Assembly (NCBI GenBank): GCA_005776725.1
Contig: SXOO01000030.1
Span: 1-64,000 of the forward strand
Length of the DNA stretch: 64,000 nucleotides
DNA from: Pseudomonadota bacterium
GTDB lineage: Bacteria > Myxococcota_A > UBA9042 > GCA-2863065
Direction of reading: 5' to 3'
This document shows, in pieces, positions 51,361-59,693 of the stretch. Numbering within the stretch: the first letter of the stretch is position 1; every line of letters starts with the position of its first letter. The notes below the pieces were generated by a model that was given only the letters and a program-made list of their open reading frames with translations, ran no database searches and was not told the DNA's origin. Made by a program: the position numbers and the translations under genes.

Positions 51361-51705
51361 CTACTTTGGGTCCACGCTGGGGGGCGCGTGTGGGGGCTCC
51401 GCGGAGTTGGCCGCGAGTTCCGTGAGCGCTGAGATGTACTCGGTCAGACTGGCGGACGCGAGTTCCAGGTTGGAGCAGATCTCCTCGAGCACGAAGAGCG
51501 ACTTCGGTCCCTCGACGGTCCATCCTGCGGGTGTGGAGCGCCGCAGCCGGTCAAGCAACATCCGTGTGGAGTAGACCTCCATCGTGAGCGTTGAGATGGG
51601 CGTACTGAGGTCGTGGGCGAGCTGGCCCAGAACACGGGCAAGCTCCGGCCGCGCCTCGGGCAGCGTCCGCTCGACCAGACTCCGCAGCTTGTTCGTATCT
51701 CTCAT
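51361..51705 (-). CDS. Orphan histidine phosphotransfer/DHp protein
   Basis: 114 residues. It contains an H-box LGQLAHDLSTPISTL with His31, matching the dimerisation/histidine phosphotransfer domain of sensor kinases, followed by a second amphipathic helix (LEEICSNLELASASLTEYISALTEL). There is no HATPase domain, so it cannot be a kinase by itself. It may act as a phosphotransfer intermediate. ATG overlaps the hybrid kinase stop (ATGA), and the REC-HDOD gene follows after 8 bases, so it lies exactly between a hybrid kinase and a response regulator. Confidence 0.75.
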   Translation of the reverse strand: MRDTNKLRSLVERTLPEARPELARVLGQLAHDLSTPISTLTMEVYSTRMLLDRLRRSTPAGWTVEGPKSLFVLEEICSNLELASASLTEYISALTELAANSAEPPHAPPSVDPK

Positions 51706-54700
51706 CGCGGTGGCCTCGAAGCTGTTCGTTCAGGGGGGGAGAAGCGGGTGCGGGCGATGGGAAACGCTGGTCCGGGCGCTGCGAACAGGTAGCCCTGCAG
51801 CAGGTCGCAGCCGAGGTCCACAAGCGTGTCTCGCTCCTCGACCGTTTCGATGCCCTTGGCGACGACGACGATGCCGGCGCGCCGGGCGACGTCCACGAGC
51901 GCCGCAACGATGTCCCGCTTCAGTGGCAAGCGGTGGATATCGCGCACGAGCGACATATCGATCTTCGCAAAGTCCGGATGTAGGTGAACGAGGCTCGACA
52001 GCCCCGCGTAGCCCGCGCCGAGATCGTCCAAAGCGAGGCGGTAGCCGAGTCCTCGGATGTGGGCCAGCTCGGCGTCGAACCGGGGGCCCCCTTCGAGCGA
52101 GGCGACTTCACTGATCTCCAAGACGACCCGAGGCGCCATGGCCACCAGGGGCTCCGCCCCTTCAGCGAGGAGATCTGCGCGCACGTCGGAGGGGCGAATA
52201 TTGAGGAAGATGGCCTCGAGCCGAGTGGGCTCCGCCAACATGGCGGTCGCTACCCGAGCGCGCACGACGCGCCCCACATCCTCTACCCGTCCGAGCAACT
52301 CCGCCGCTGCGAACAGGCGCTGCGGCGACGTCATGGATGGCTCTTCGCTGCGCATGAGCGCCTCGTACGCGAAGACCGAGCTGTCGGCGGCGCGGACGAT
52401 GGGCTGATACACCATGCGAATCTCGGGCAGCGCCAGCGCAAAGCTCTTCTCAGTTCCCTCCAGGTCCCTAACGAGGTCGTCGCCGCCGAAGCGAGCGGCA
52501 AGGAGCTTCGTGCGCAGCCGGGAGAGCCGTCCTGCATCCGCCGCCGCGCGCACCGCCCGAAGCAGCTCGGACGGCGCGAAAGGCTTGGACAGATACTCGC
52601 TGACCCGACTTCGCATCGCCTGCGACGCGGCCTCGGTGGAAAGCGCGCCGGTTACCATCACGACAGGCAGCTCGGAGTTCTTGCCTCGCAGCTCTCGCAA
52701 GAGCTCGAGGCCGTTGCCGTCGGGGAGCCCCAGGTCCAAGACGAGGGCGTCGTACTCCGTTTCGGCCAGCGCGGTCCTCGCCGCGCCCAAGCTATCAACG
52801 GCCACAACGTCGAAGTTGTCGGAGAGGGTGCGCCTGCCTGACCTGGCTAGCTGTTCGTCGTCGTCGACCAGCAGCACGCGCTCCCTCCGAATGGCGCGGT
52901 TGCTCGGCCTGGAGCTCAGTGGCGCGGAGGGCATCCCCGCCACGTTTGTGGGCGCGAGCGACTCTGGCACGGGCTTCGCCGGCTTGTGGGCTCCCGCGAG
53001 AACCTCGAGGAGCTGCTGGGGTTGGATTGGCTTGGGCAGCACCCGGAAGTGACCACTGGAAGTAACACGCCTTCCCGCCTCATCGGTCACGCCGCCGGTC
53101 AGCACGAACACGCGTTGGCAGAGCGCAGGGTGTGTTTCCCAGAGCCACTCGAGCAGCTCGGCGCCGGAGCCGTCGGGGAGCGAGAGGTCGCAGAGCACCA
53201 GCTGTGGCTGCGGCCCGGTCTCGAACGCCATCCGAGCGGCGGTGAGCGTGGCAGCGACCGTGCTTGAATAACCCGCGGCGTCGAGGACACGGACCATGGC
53301 CTTGCGCGCGGCTTCGTCGTCCTCGACCACGAGCACCAGCCCGTCAGCTGTCCCCTCGGCGCCCTCCCGCAGACCGCCGCTTGGACGTGCCGCCAGCGCC
53401 TCCGTCACGGCGCGCACCAGGTCTCGCGGTGTGACAGGCTTCCAAAGAGTGGGCAGGTCCTCCCGGTGCTTCCGCTTGGCGAGCCGGTCGACAAACCCCG
53501 AGGTGAGGATGACGGCAGCCTGCGGCGCGACACGGCCCGCGTGCTCGGCCAGGTCGTAGCCACTGCAGCCCGGCATCACCACGTCGCTGAACAAGAGATC
53601 GAGCCGCGACCCGAGCTCGTCGAGCTTCTTCTTGCCCTCAATTCCATCGGCTACCGCGTGCACGGTGAAGCCGGCGCTTCCGAGCACCCGCGTCGCCACG
53701 CTCCGCAGGGCCACGTCGTCCTCGGCCACGAGCACGACCTCACCTCGGCCCCTGGGTGCTTGGCCCGTCGTCTCTCGGGTGTTCGACTCAGGCTCCTCGG
53801 CGCAGAGCGGGAGCTCGACAGTGAAAGTCGTCCCCTGACCCGGCGCGCTCCTCACACGGATGAACCCGCCGGCCTCCGCGACGATGCCGAAGCAGGTGGC
53901 GAGGCCGAGGCCGGTCCCGCCGCCCTTCGCCTTGGTGGTGAAGAAGTGCTCGAAGATGCGGCGTTGGGTCTGTTCATCCATCCCCACGCCGGTGTCGGTG
54001 ACCGTGAGGTGGACCCAGGCCTCGGCGCCCGATTCCGCGCCCGACTGGAGAGGATGTTCGAGCGCAATGCGCAGCTGGCCACCATCCGGCATCGCATCAC
54101 GGGCGTTCACCGCCAGGTTGAGCGTGATCTGGTCGAACTGCACCGGGTCGATGCGGACCACGGCGGGCTGCGCCGAGGGAACGACCATGAGCACGACGTG
54201 CTCGCCAAGCGTTCTGACGAGCAGTTGGTGCACTTGGGCGAGGCTCTGGTTGAGGTCGACCGGCTTCCTCTCCATCGGCTGCTGTCGCGAGAATGCCAGG
54301 AGCTGTCGCGTAAGCCCCGCGGCCCGCTCGCCAGCCTTCAGCACCTCGATGACGTCGGCCCGGCGCCTGTCGCCCACTGGGAGCGCATCGCGGATGAAGC
54401 TCCCATAGGACAGGATCACCGCCAGGATGTTGCTGAAGTCGTGGGCGATCCCGCCCGCGAGCGAGCCCATGGCGTCCATCTTCTGAGACTGCGCCAGGGC
54501 GGCCTGAAGCCGAACGCGCTCCGTGACGTCGATAACGGCAGAGGACACGCCGAGGAGCGTTCCGTCGACGGAGGTGAGCGGCGCGTTATGCCACTCGCAG
54601 TGGATGGTGCGCCCGTCTTTGGTGACGTTCTCGTTGGTCGACTCGTTCGCTCTGCCCTCGAGCAGCTCGCGCCACACCGCGTCGACATGAGTCCGCGCGG

Positions 54701-55379
54701 CCTCGGGCACGATGAAGTCTGCGCGCTGCCCGAGCGCTTCGCCGCTCGTGTAGCCGAAGAGCTCCGCCGCTGCCGGGTTCCAGTCCACGACACGGAAGCT
54801 GGTGTCCAACGCGATCCTCGCAAACGGCGACTGACCGAGGTGTAGCCGCAGCAGGTGCTCAGACTCCTTCACTTTGCCCAGTAGGGTCGATACGGCGCGC
54901 TCGCGCTGCCTCCTGAGCGCGGCGTGTGTCCTCAAGCGACAGGCGAACTCGAGCCCGTTTATGGGCTTGGTGATGAAGTCGACGGCCCCGGACTTCAGGG
55001 CATCGATTCGCAACTCACGGTCGTCATTGGCTGTCACGACCACCACGGGCAACGCAGGCAGCTTCTCCCGCTTCTGCAGCTCGGCGAGGATGGCAAGCCC
55101 ATCGACTCCTGGCATCATCATGTCTAGGACGAGGAGGTCGACGAGCTCCCGCTCCATTAGGGCGAGCGCCTCGGCCCCCCCGCTTGCCGCAAGGACCTCG
55201 TACCCTTCGCGGGCGGCGAGTTCCGCCAGCAGAGTACGGCTGGTCGGCTCATCGTCGACGATGAGCACTCTCGGCCTTGAGATGTCCTCAGCCCTGCTCC
55301 CCCCACGGCGGCTGCGAGCTGCGCTGCCCCTGCTGGAAGCACCCGAACCGCTCACGTTGGACGGCAAGCTAGCTCTCAC
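51702..55379 (-). CDS. Hybrid sensor kinase: REC-PAS-HisKA-HATPase-REC-REC-REC-EAL
   Basis: 1225 residues from the GTG at 55379. A TTG at 55418 is the other candidate; no strong Shine-Dalgarno decides it. Domains: REC1 (36-152, D86), PAS (177-287), HisKA with H313 in GIAHDFSN, HATPase (412-524, GTGLGL), REC2 (547-662, D599), REC3 (680-795, D731), REC4 (832-949, D882), EAL (972-1212). The EAL domain keeps EALMR, NIRPSD, LEISE, DDLGAG, KID and the final Gln, but the AEGVE motif is AKGIE (K1175), so phosphodiesterase activity is probably lost. No transmembrane helix. Cytoplasmic phosphorelay hub; signal unknown. Confidence 0.88.
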   Translation of the reverse strand: MRASLPSNVSGSGASSRGSAARSRRGGSRAEDISRPRVLIVDDEPTSRTLLAELAAREGYEVLAASGGAEALALMERELVDLLVLDMMMPGVDGLAILAELQKREKLPALPVVVVTANDDRELRIDALKSGAVDFITKPINGLEFACRLRTHAALRRQRERAVSTLLGKVKESEHLLRLHLGQSPFARIALDTSFRVVDWNPAAAELFGYTSGEALGQRADFIVPEAARTHVDAVWRELLEGRANESTNENVTKDGRTIHCEWHNAPLTSVDGTLLGVSSAVIDVTERVRLQAALAQSQKMDAMGSLAGGIAHDFSNILAVILSYGSFIRDALPVGDRRRADVIEVLKAGERAAGLTRQLLAFSRQQPMERKPVDLNQSLAQVHQLLVRTLGEHVVLMVVPSAQPAVVRIDPVQFDQITLNLAVNARDAMPDGGQLRIALEHPLQSGAESGAEAWVHLTVTDTGVGMDEQTQRRIFEHFFTTKAKGGGTGLGLATCFGIVAEAGGFIRVRSAPGQGTTFTVELPLCAEEPESNTRETTGQAPRGRGEVVLVAEDDVALRSVATRVLGSAGFTVHAVADGIEGKKKLDELGSRLDLLFSDVVMPGCSGYDLAEHAGRVAPQAAVILTSGFVDRLAKRKHREDLPTLWKPVTPRDLVRAVTEALAARPSGGLREGAEGTADGLVLVVEDDEAARKAMVRVLDAAGYSSTVAATLTAARMAFETGPQPQLVLCDLSLPDGSGAELLEWLWETHPALCQRVFVLTGGVTDEAGRRVTSSGHFRVLPKPIQPQQLLEVLAGAHKPAKPVPESLAPTNVAGMPSAPLSSRPSNRAIRRERVLLVDDDEQLARSGRRTLSDNFDVVAVDSLGAARTALAETEYDALVLDLGLPDGNGLELLRELRGKNSELPVVMVTGALSTEAASQAMRSRVSEYLSKPFAPSELLRAVRAAADAGRLSRLRTKLLAARFGGDDLVRDLEGTEKSFALALPEIRMVYQPIVRAADSSVFAYEALMRSEEPSMTSPQRLFAAAELLGRVEDVGRVVRARVATAMLAEPTRLEAIFLNIRPSDVRADLLAEGAEPLVAMAPRVVLEISEVASLEGGPRFDAELAHIRGLGYRLALDDLGAGYAGLSSLVHLHPDFAKIDMSLVRDIHRLPLKRDIVAALVDVARRAGIVVVAKGIETVEERDTLVDLGCDLLQGYLFAAPGPAFPIARTRFSPPERTASRPPR

Positions 55380-55794
55380 CTTGGTCGTCTGCGACCAACG
55401 AACGGGTGACCTGGCCAAGGGCCGGTCGGCTGCGGGCCGAGCGGCATGCCGGAATGCGGGGAGGCGATGATGGCATCCACAACCCAGGAATCAACCCACC
55501 GGTGCCCACCCAGCGTCCGAACCCCGTAACGTGTTTGGTTTCGAGCCGCCGAAGGACGGCTCGGTGGCAGACGCCCAGGCGGCGTGCCGAGAGCGTCGTC
55601 GTAACGACTTGATGACGTCTCACCATAATACCGAACCATGAACGGAACTAGTCGAGGACGCCAATAATCCACGGGACGGGAGACGGCGCTGCCGCAAGGG
55701 CACACCACTGGCTGATGGTGGAGAAGTACGCCGTCCTCAGCTCATGGCGACCGGGGAAGAACGCCCTTGCCCCGCGGACCGCCGGGGAGCGCGC
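55380..55794. other. Intergenic region upstream of the signalling operon
   Basis: 415 bases between the hybrid kinase start and the AbgT pseudogene end. Short frames on both strands are Arg/Pro/Ser-rich without domains. I see no RNA gene or repeat. A promoter for the signalling operon is expected here. Confidence 0.35.
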
Positions 55795-56774
55795 TCAGGG
55801 CGCCTTGTAGTACATCGCGGCGTCCGGCCCGAGCGGGGCGCCGAGGATTGCCCAGACCACGACCAGGCGCACGCCCACCGCCAAGAGTCCCATCGAATAC
55901 GGGAGCATGGACGCCATGAGGCTGCCCAGGCCGTACTCCGAGTTCCCGCGCTGGCAGAACGTGAGGATCAGCGGGAAGTAGACCATCAGCGGCGTGATGA
56001 TGTTCGTGGTGGAGTCGCCCAACCGGTAGGCGGCGGCCGTCATCTCCGGCGAGAGCCCGAGCAACATCAGCATCGGCACCAGCACCGGGGCGAGGAGCGC
56101 CCACTTGGCCGAGGCGGACCCGATGAACAGATTGATGAACGCAGTCATGAACACCACCACGGCCAGGAGCACCGGCGTGGGCAGCGACATGGCGGACAGG
56201 CCCTTCGCGCCCGAGACCGCGATCAAGAGGCCCAGGTTGGACCAGTTGAACATCGCCACGAAGTGTGCGGCCGTGAAGGCGAGCACGAGGTAGTAGCCGG
56301 GCTCCGCCATCGAGGCCGCCATCATCTTGGCGATGTCGCGGTGGCCCTTCACCGAGCCGGCCGCCGCGCCGTAGACCCACCCGGTCGCGAGGAAGAGCAC
56401 CAGGAACCCGGCCACGAGTGACTTGTAGAAGGGGCTGAGGCGCGCCTCAGGGGTGGCTTTTTCGTCGATGAAGGGCGCGCCGGGAGGGCCGTGAGGAGGG
56501 TCCACGCGAGGATGACCAGCAGGGCTACCCAGCCGGCGCGCTTGAGGCCTCGGCGTTCGTCCTGGGACACGGCGTGGGTCGAGTCGTTCTCGTTGGACTC
56601 GCTCCACGGGCCGAGGCGCGGCTCTACGACACGGTCGGTCACGTACCAGATCACCGGCAGGAACACGACGAGCATAGCGGAGAGGAAGTACCAGTTTCCG
56701 GCGATGTTGGCGTCCCACTTGGGGTTGAGGGTCTCGGCCGCGGCGTCCGCCCCGGACGGACGGCTCAGGCCCAC
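55795..56774 (-). pseudogene. AbgT-type transporter remnant, truncated and frameshifted
   Basis: The sequence encodes the C-terminal part of an AbgT (p-aminobenzoyl-glutamate) transporter. NIAGNWYFLSAMLVVFLPVIWYVTDRVVEPRLG is read in one frame. After a frameshift near 56480-56495 (in a GGCCCTCCC run) it continues in a second frame as LSPFYKSLVAGFLVLFLATGW ... NWSNLGLLIAVSGAKG ... FINLFIGSASAKWALLAPVLVPM ... GDSTTNIITPLMVYFPLIL. The first 200 or so residues of the family are absent, cut off near the heavy-metal protein gene. It cannot make a working transporter. Confidence 0.82.
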
Positions 56775-56802
56775 CGGCGCCGCCGGGACCGAGCCGCGGT
56801 CC

Positions 56803-57084
56803 TCAGGCTGCGCTGCGGACGCGGCCCACCACGCAGGAGACGTAGCTCTTCGCGGCCGTGACCGCGCTGTCGAGCCGGGTCAGCTCCGCTCCGACGACGG
56901 GATAGCCGAGGGCGTGCAGCAGGTCCTGGGCCTCCAGATCGCGCTCGTCGGGTACTTCGGCTGACACGGTGCCGGCGTCGACGTCCACGGTCGCCACTCC
57001 GCCGAACCGCTCGCTCAACGACTTCTCGATGGTCGTGGCGCAGCCACCGCACTTCAGGTTTTGGATCTCGTACGTCTTCATCAT
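56803..57084 (-). CDS. Heavy-metal-associated domain protein
   Basis: 93 residues. The metal-binding motif is CGGC (C12, C15) in IQNLKCGGCATTIEKSL, as in copper chaperones. The C-terminal extension AKSYVSCVVGRV carries a third Cys and matches a set of small HMA proteins of unknown role. ATG 57084 follows GGGAG. Likely binds Cu+ or a similar soft metal in the cytoplasm. It lies 28 bases upstream of the AbgT remnant on the same strand, so a deletion may have fused them into one unit. Confidence 0.85.
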   Translation of the reverse strand: MMKTYEIQNLKCGGCATTIEKSLSERFGGVATVDVDAGTVSAEVPDERDLEAQDLLHALGYPVVGAELTRLDSAVTAAKSYVSCVVGRVRSAA

Positions 57085-57429
57085 CGTTCGCTCCCGAGCG
57101 GTGGGTCGTAGTCGGGTCGGGCCAGAAAGCCCCGTCAATCAGGGCGTTTCTTCCTGCCAATGGCGTCTACGAGGCCAACACGGCTCACGCCAGAGAGCCC
57201 ACGCAAACCCCTTGCCAACGGACGCGACTCGTCCTTCGCGCATCTGCGCGCTCCGGGCCGAGGTCGCCCGTTCGGACGCGCAACTTCAGGGCCGCGCCCC
57301 GATGTGCTGGGTGCCCGAAGCGCCCTGACTGCGCTCGGGGTTTGCGGCACGTCTCCTGCTCTGCCCGCCCCCGAAGACCGGATCGAGGCGCCCGTGGGGC
57401 GTCCGTTCCCAACGACGCGGAGGCCCGAG
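57085..57429. promoter_or_regulatory. Divergent intergenic region
   Basis: 345 bases between the leftward HMA gene and the rightward Cys-rich lipoprotein. An open frame runs into the lipoprotein from 57160, but its extra 90 residues look like Arg/Pro/Ser filler and the clear signal peptide starts at 57430. No recognisable promoter or repeat. Confidence 0.35.
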
Positions 57430-58896
57430 ATGCGGCGTGAGTCCCCGGTGGTGCTCTTCCTGACCATCCTGCTCGTGACGGGGTGCGGTGTTGACCGCCG
57501 CCACGGGGACGGTGACCCCGCGGTCCAGGAGCTCGAGGCGCTGAACCAGCTGGCGGGCTCGCTGGAGGCGAAAGCGCTTGCCGGCGACCAGACGCTCGTG
57601 GCGTTGTCCCGCGCGCTCGAGGAGCGGCTCACGCCGGCGGACGTAGGCGTCCTCGTACGCAACTACCGCGGGATGCTGGAGGGGATCAGCAGCAACACGG
57701 CGTGGCAGCCCGACGCGGAGTTCTACGCCACGCTCGAGCGCCTGAGTGACCTGCCCGTGCTCTCCGAGCTCCCGTCTCGGGTCGACGCCAAGCGCATCGA
57801 CGGTGTCGAGCGTGGTGGACTTCGGCTCGCGACTCGCTCGTCGGCGCTGGTGCTCGGTCAGCTGCAGCCCAAGTGTGGGATCTCCTGCGACGCTCAGGCG
57901 CTCAGTTACGGGTACGTCGACCTCGCGCTGGACCACGTCGAGAAGTTCTTCATCTCCATTCTCGCGAGCGGCGTCGACTGCGCCAAGAGCGGCGGCGAGC
58001 TCGCGAAGTGCGAGGTGGACGAGAAGTGCACCGCAACGGACCTCGCGTTCAAGCTGGGGGACTGCGCGGTGTTCGCTGGCGGCCTCATCATCGATCTTTC
58101 CGGCTACGCGGAGATCAAGCTCGGCTACGCCGTCGCGAAGCTGGCGATCGCGCTCTGGACCGCCGGCTCCATCGGCAAGTCCGCGGCGCTCTGGGCCAAC
58201 GACTGCCGCAACTTCCAGAAACAGAAGTGCACCGAGAAGACCTGTCCCTCGGGTGAGCGCCTCTGCTACGCCACGAACGGCGCGGCGGCGACGTGCTGCC
58301 CGACCGGCCTCGGCTGCATGACGTGCGCGGTGTGCAAGGACCTCTGCGGGGAGACGTGCTGCGCGCTCGGGCAGCGATGCGACGGGGGGACGTGCACCAC
58401 GTGCGCGACCCCTTGCGGCACGCGCTGCTGCACCGCCAACGAGCTCTGCGATCCGGCGTTCGGCGGCAGCTGTGTGCCGTGCGACAACCCGTGTGGGAGC
58501 CTTTGTTGTCCGGCAGGCTCGCAGTGCATCCCATCGACGCTCCAATGCTGCGCGGCCCCGTGCGGCACCAGCTGCTGCGCCGCGGGGCAGACCTGCAACC
58601 CCACCACGTTGAAGTGTGAGTCCCCGACCGGCGTCTGCGACGGCTTTCCGCCCCTGAACTGCGCCGCGCTCTGCCAGCAGGGGGCTGAGATGGCAGCCCA
58701 ACAGTGCGCTGAGAAGAACGGCACGCTCGACCCGATCAACATGCCCGCGTGCCTCGCGGACTGTCAGTGCATCTTGGACGCGATCCCCAACTTCGCGGCC
58801 TGTTTAGTGGGTCCGCAGTGTCCCGATTGCGCCGACGCCGAGGCGGTCGTCAAGGCGTGCGAGCGGTACAAGACGGTCTGCAAATACCCTAGGTGA
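57430..58896 (+). CDS. Cys-rich lipoprotein
   Basis: 488 residues; ATG 57430 follows GGAGG. Lipobox LLVTGC. The N-terminal third is helical (QELEALNQLAGSLEAKALAGDQTLVALSRALEERL). A hydrophobic region (about 210-250, FAGGLIIDLSGYAEIKLGYAVAKLAIALWTAG) could be membrane-associated. From about 270 there are many short Cys clusters (CGETCCALGQRC, CGTRCC, CGSLCCPAGSQC, CGTSCCAAGQTC) that look like disulfide-rich repeats. No catalytic motif. It probably belongs to the same class of surface Cys-rich proteins as 28164 and 59694. Confidence 0.8.
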   Translation: MRRESPVVLFLTILLVTGCGVDRRHGDGDPAVQELEALNQLAGSLEAKALAGDQTLVALSRALEERLTPADVGVLVRNYRGMLEGISSNTAWQPDAEFYATLERLSDLPVLSELPSRVDAKRIDGVERGGLRLATRSSALVLGQLQPKCGISCDAQALSYGYVDLALDHVEKFFISILASGVDCAKSGGELAKCEVDEKCTATDLAFKLGDCAVFAGGLIIDLSGYAEIKLGYAVAKLAIALWTAGSIGKSAALWANDCRNFQKQKCTEKTCPSGERLCYATNGAAATCCPTGLGCMTCAVCKDLCGETCCALGQRCDGGTCTTCATPCGTRCCTANELCDPAFGGSCVPCDNPCGSLCCPAGSQCIPSTLQCCAAPCGTSCCAAGQTCNPTTLKCESPTGVCDGFPPLNCAALCQQGAEMAAQQCAEKNGTLDPINMPACLADCQCILDAIPNFAACLVGPQCPDCADAEAVVKACERYKTVCKYPR

Positions 58897-59107
58897 CCTG
58901 ACCCGCCGTCAACGCCTGCTTCCGGCCACGCGGAACCCGAGCTGGCTCTCCCCCTTCGGCCGAACGTCACCCGGCTCCATACACTTGTAGGGGTCGCTCA
59001 GGCTGCAGAGGCCCCTCGACCTCCGGGCCCGCATGCGCGAGATTGCCGCCGCCGGATCGCATACGCCGGCGCCCGGTCCGCCACCCCTTGCCTCTGCAGG
59101 AGTCCAC
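58897..59107. other. Intergenic region
   Basis: 211 bases between two rightward genes. Nothing recognisable beyond the CAGGAG Shine-Dalgarno of the ACT protein. Promoter likely, not identified. Confidence 0.3.
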
Positions 59108-59617
59108 ATGCGCTCGATGGTCCTCACCCTCATCGCTGACGACCGCCCCGGGCTGGTCGAGGCGCTCGCCGCCGCGGTTGCGCGTTGCGGTGGCAACTGG
59201 ATCGAGAGCCGCATGGCGCGTCTCGCCGGGCAGTTCGCGGGGCTGGTTCGCGTGGAGCTTCCGGAGGCGTCGCGGGCGGCGCTGGAGCAGGCGCTCGAGT
59301 CGGTCACCGGCCGCGGCGTTCGCCTTCAGACGGCGGATGGCGGCGTCACCAGCAGCGAGCCCGCGCGGCTGGTCGCGCTCGAGCTCACGGGCGCCGACCA
59401 CCCCGGCATCCTCGCAGGGGTCACGCGAGTGCTCGCGCTACACCACGTCAACATCGAGGAGCTCGAGACCGAGTGTGTCTCGGCCCCAATGAGCGGCGAC
59501 CGGCTGTTCCGCGCCAGGGCGCGCCTCGGCCTCCCGGCGGGGCTGGACGAGGCTACGCTGCACGCCGACCTGGAGCGGATCGCGTCCGACCTGATGGTCG
59601 ATCTCGAGCTGCGCTGA
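59108..59617 (+). CDS. GcvR-like double ACT domain protein
   Basis: 169 residues made of two ACT domains: the first opens MVLTLIADDRPGLVEALAAAVARCGGNWIESRMARLAGQFAGLVRV and the second is ALELTGADHPGILAGVTRVLALHHVNIEELETEC. This matches the GcvR family (glycine cleavage system transcriptional repressor). ACT domains bind amino acids and regulate proteins. GcvR works by binding GcvA in enterobacteria, but here the target is unknown. ATG 59108 follows CAGGAG. It converges with the giant Cys-rich gene across 76 bases. Confidence 0.85.
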   Translation: MRSMVLTLIADDRPGLVEALAAAVARCGGNWIESRMARLAGQFAGLVRVELPEASRAALEQALESVTGRGVRLQTADGGVTSSEPARLVALELTGADHPGILAGVTRVLALHHVNIEELETECVSAPMSGDRLFRARARLGLPAGLDEATLHADLERIASDLMVDLELR

Positions 59618-59693
59618 GCGGCTGCGGCGGCTAGTCAACGGACCGGCCGCACGCCGCCCCCGAATCGGTCGACCGTGCTCGGCGCGGAGACGG

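Noticed and set aside
55376..55708. 110-codon minus-strand frame before the hybrid kinase
   Set aside because: Overlaps the kinase start region, no domain, no ribosome site.
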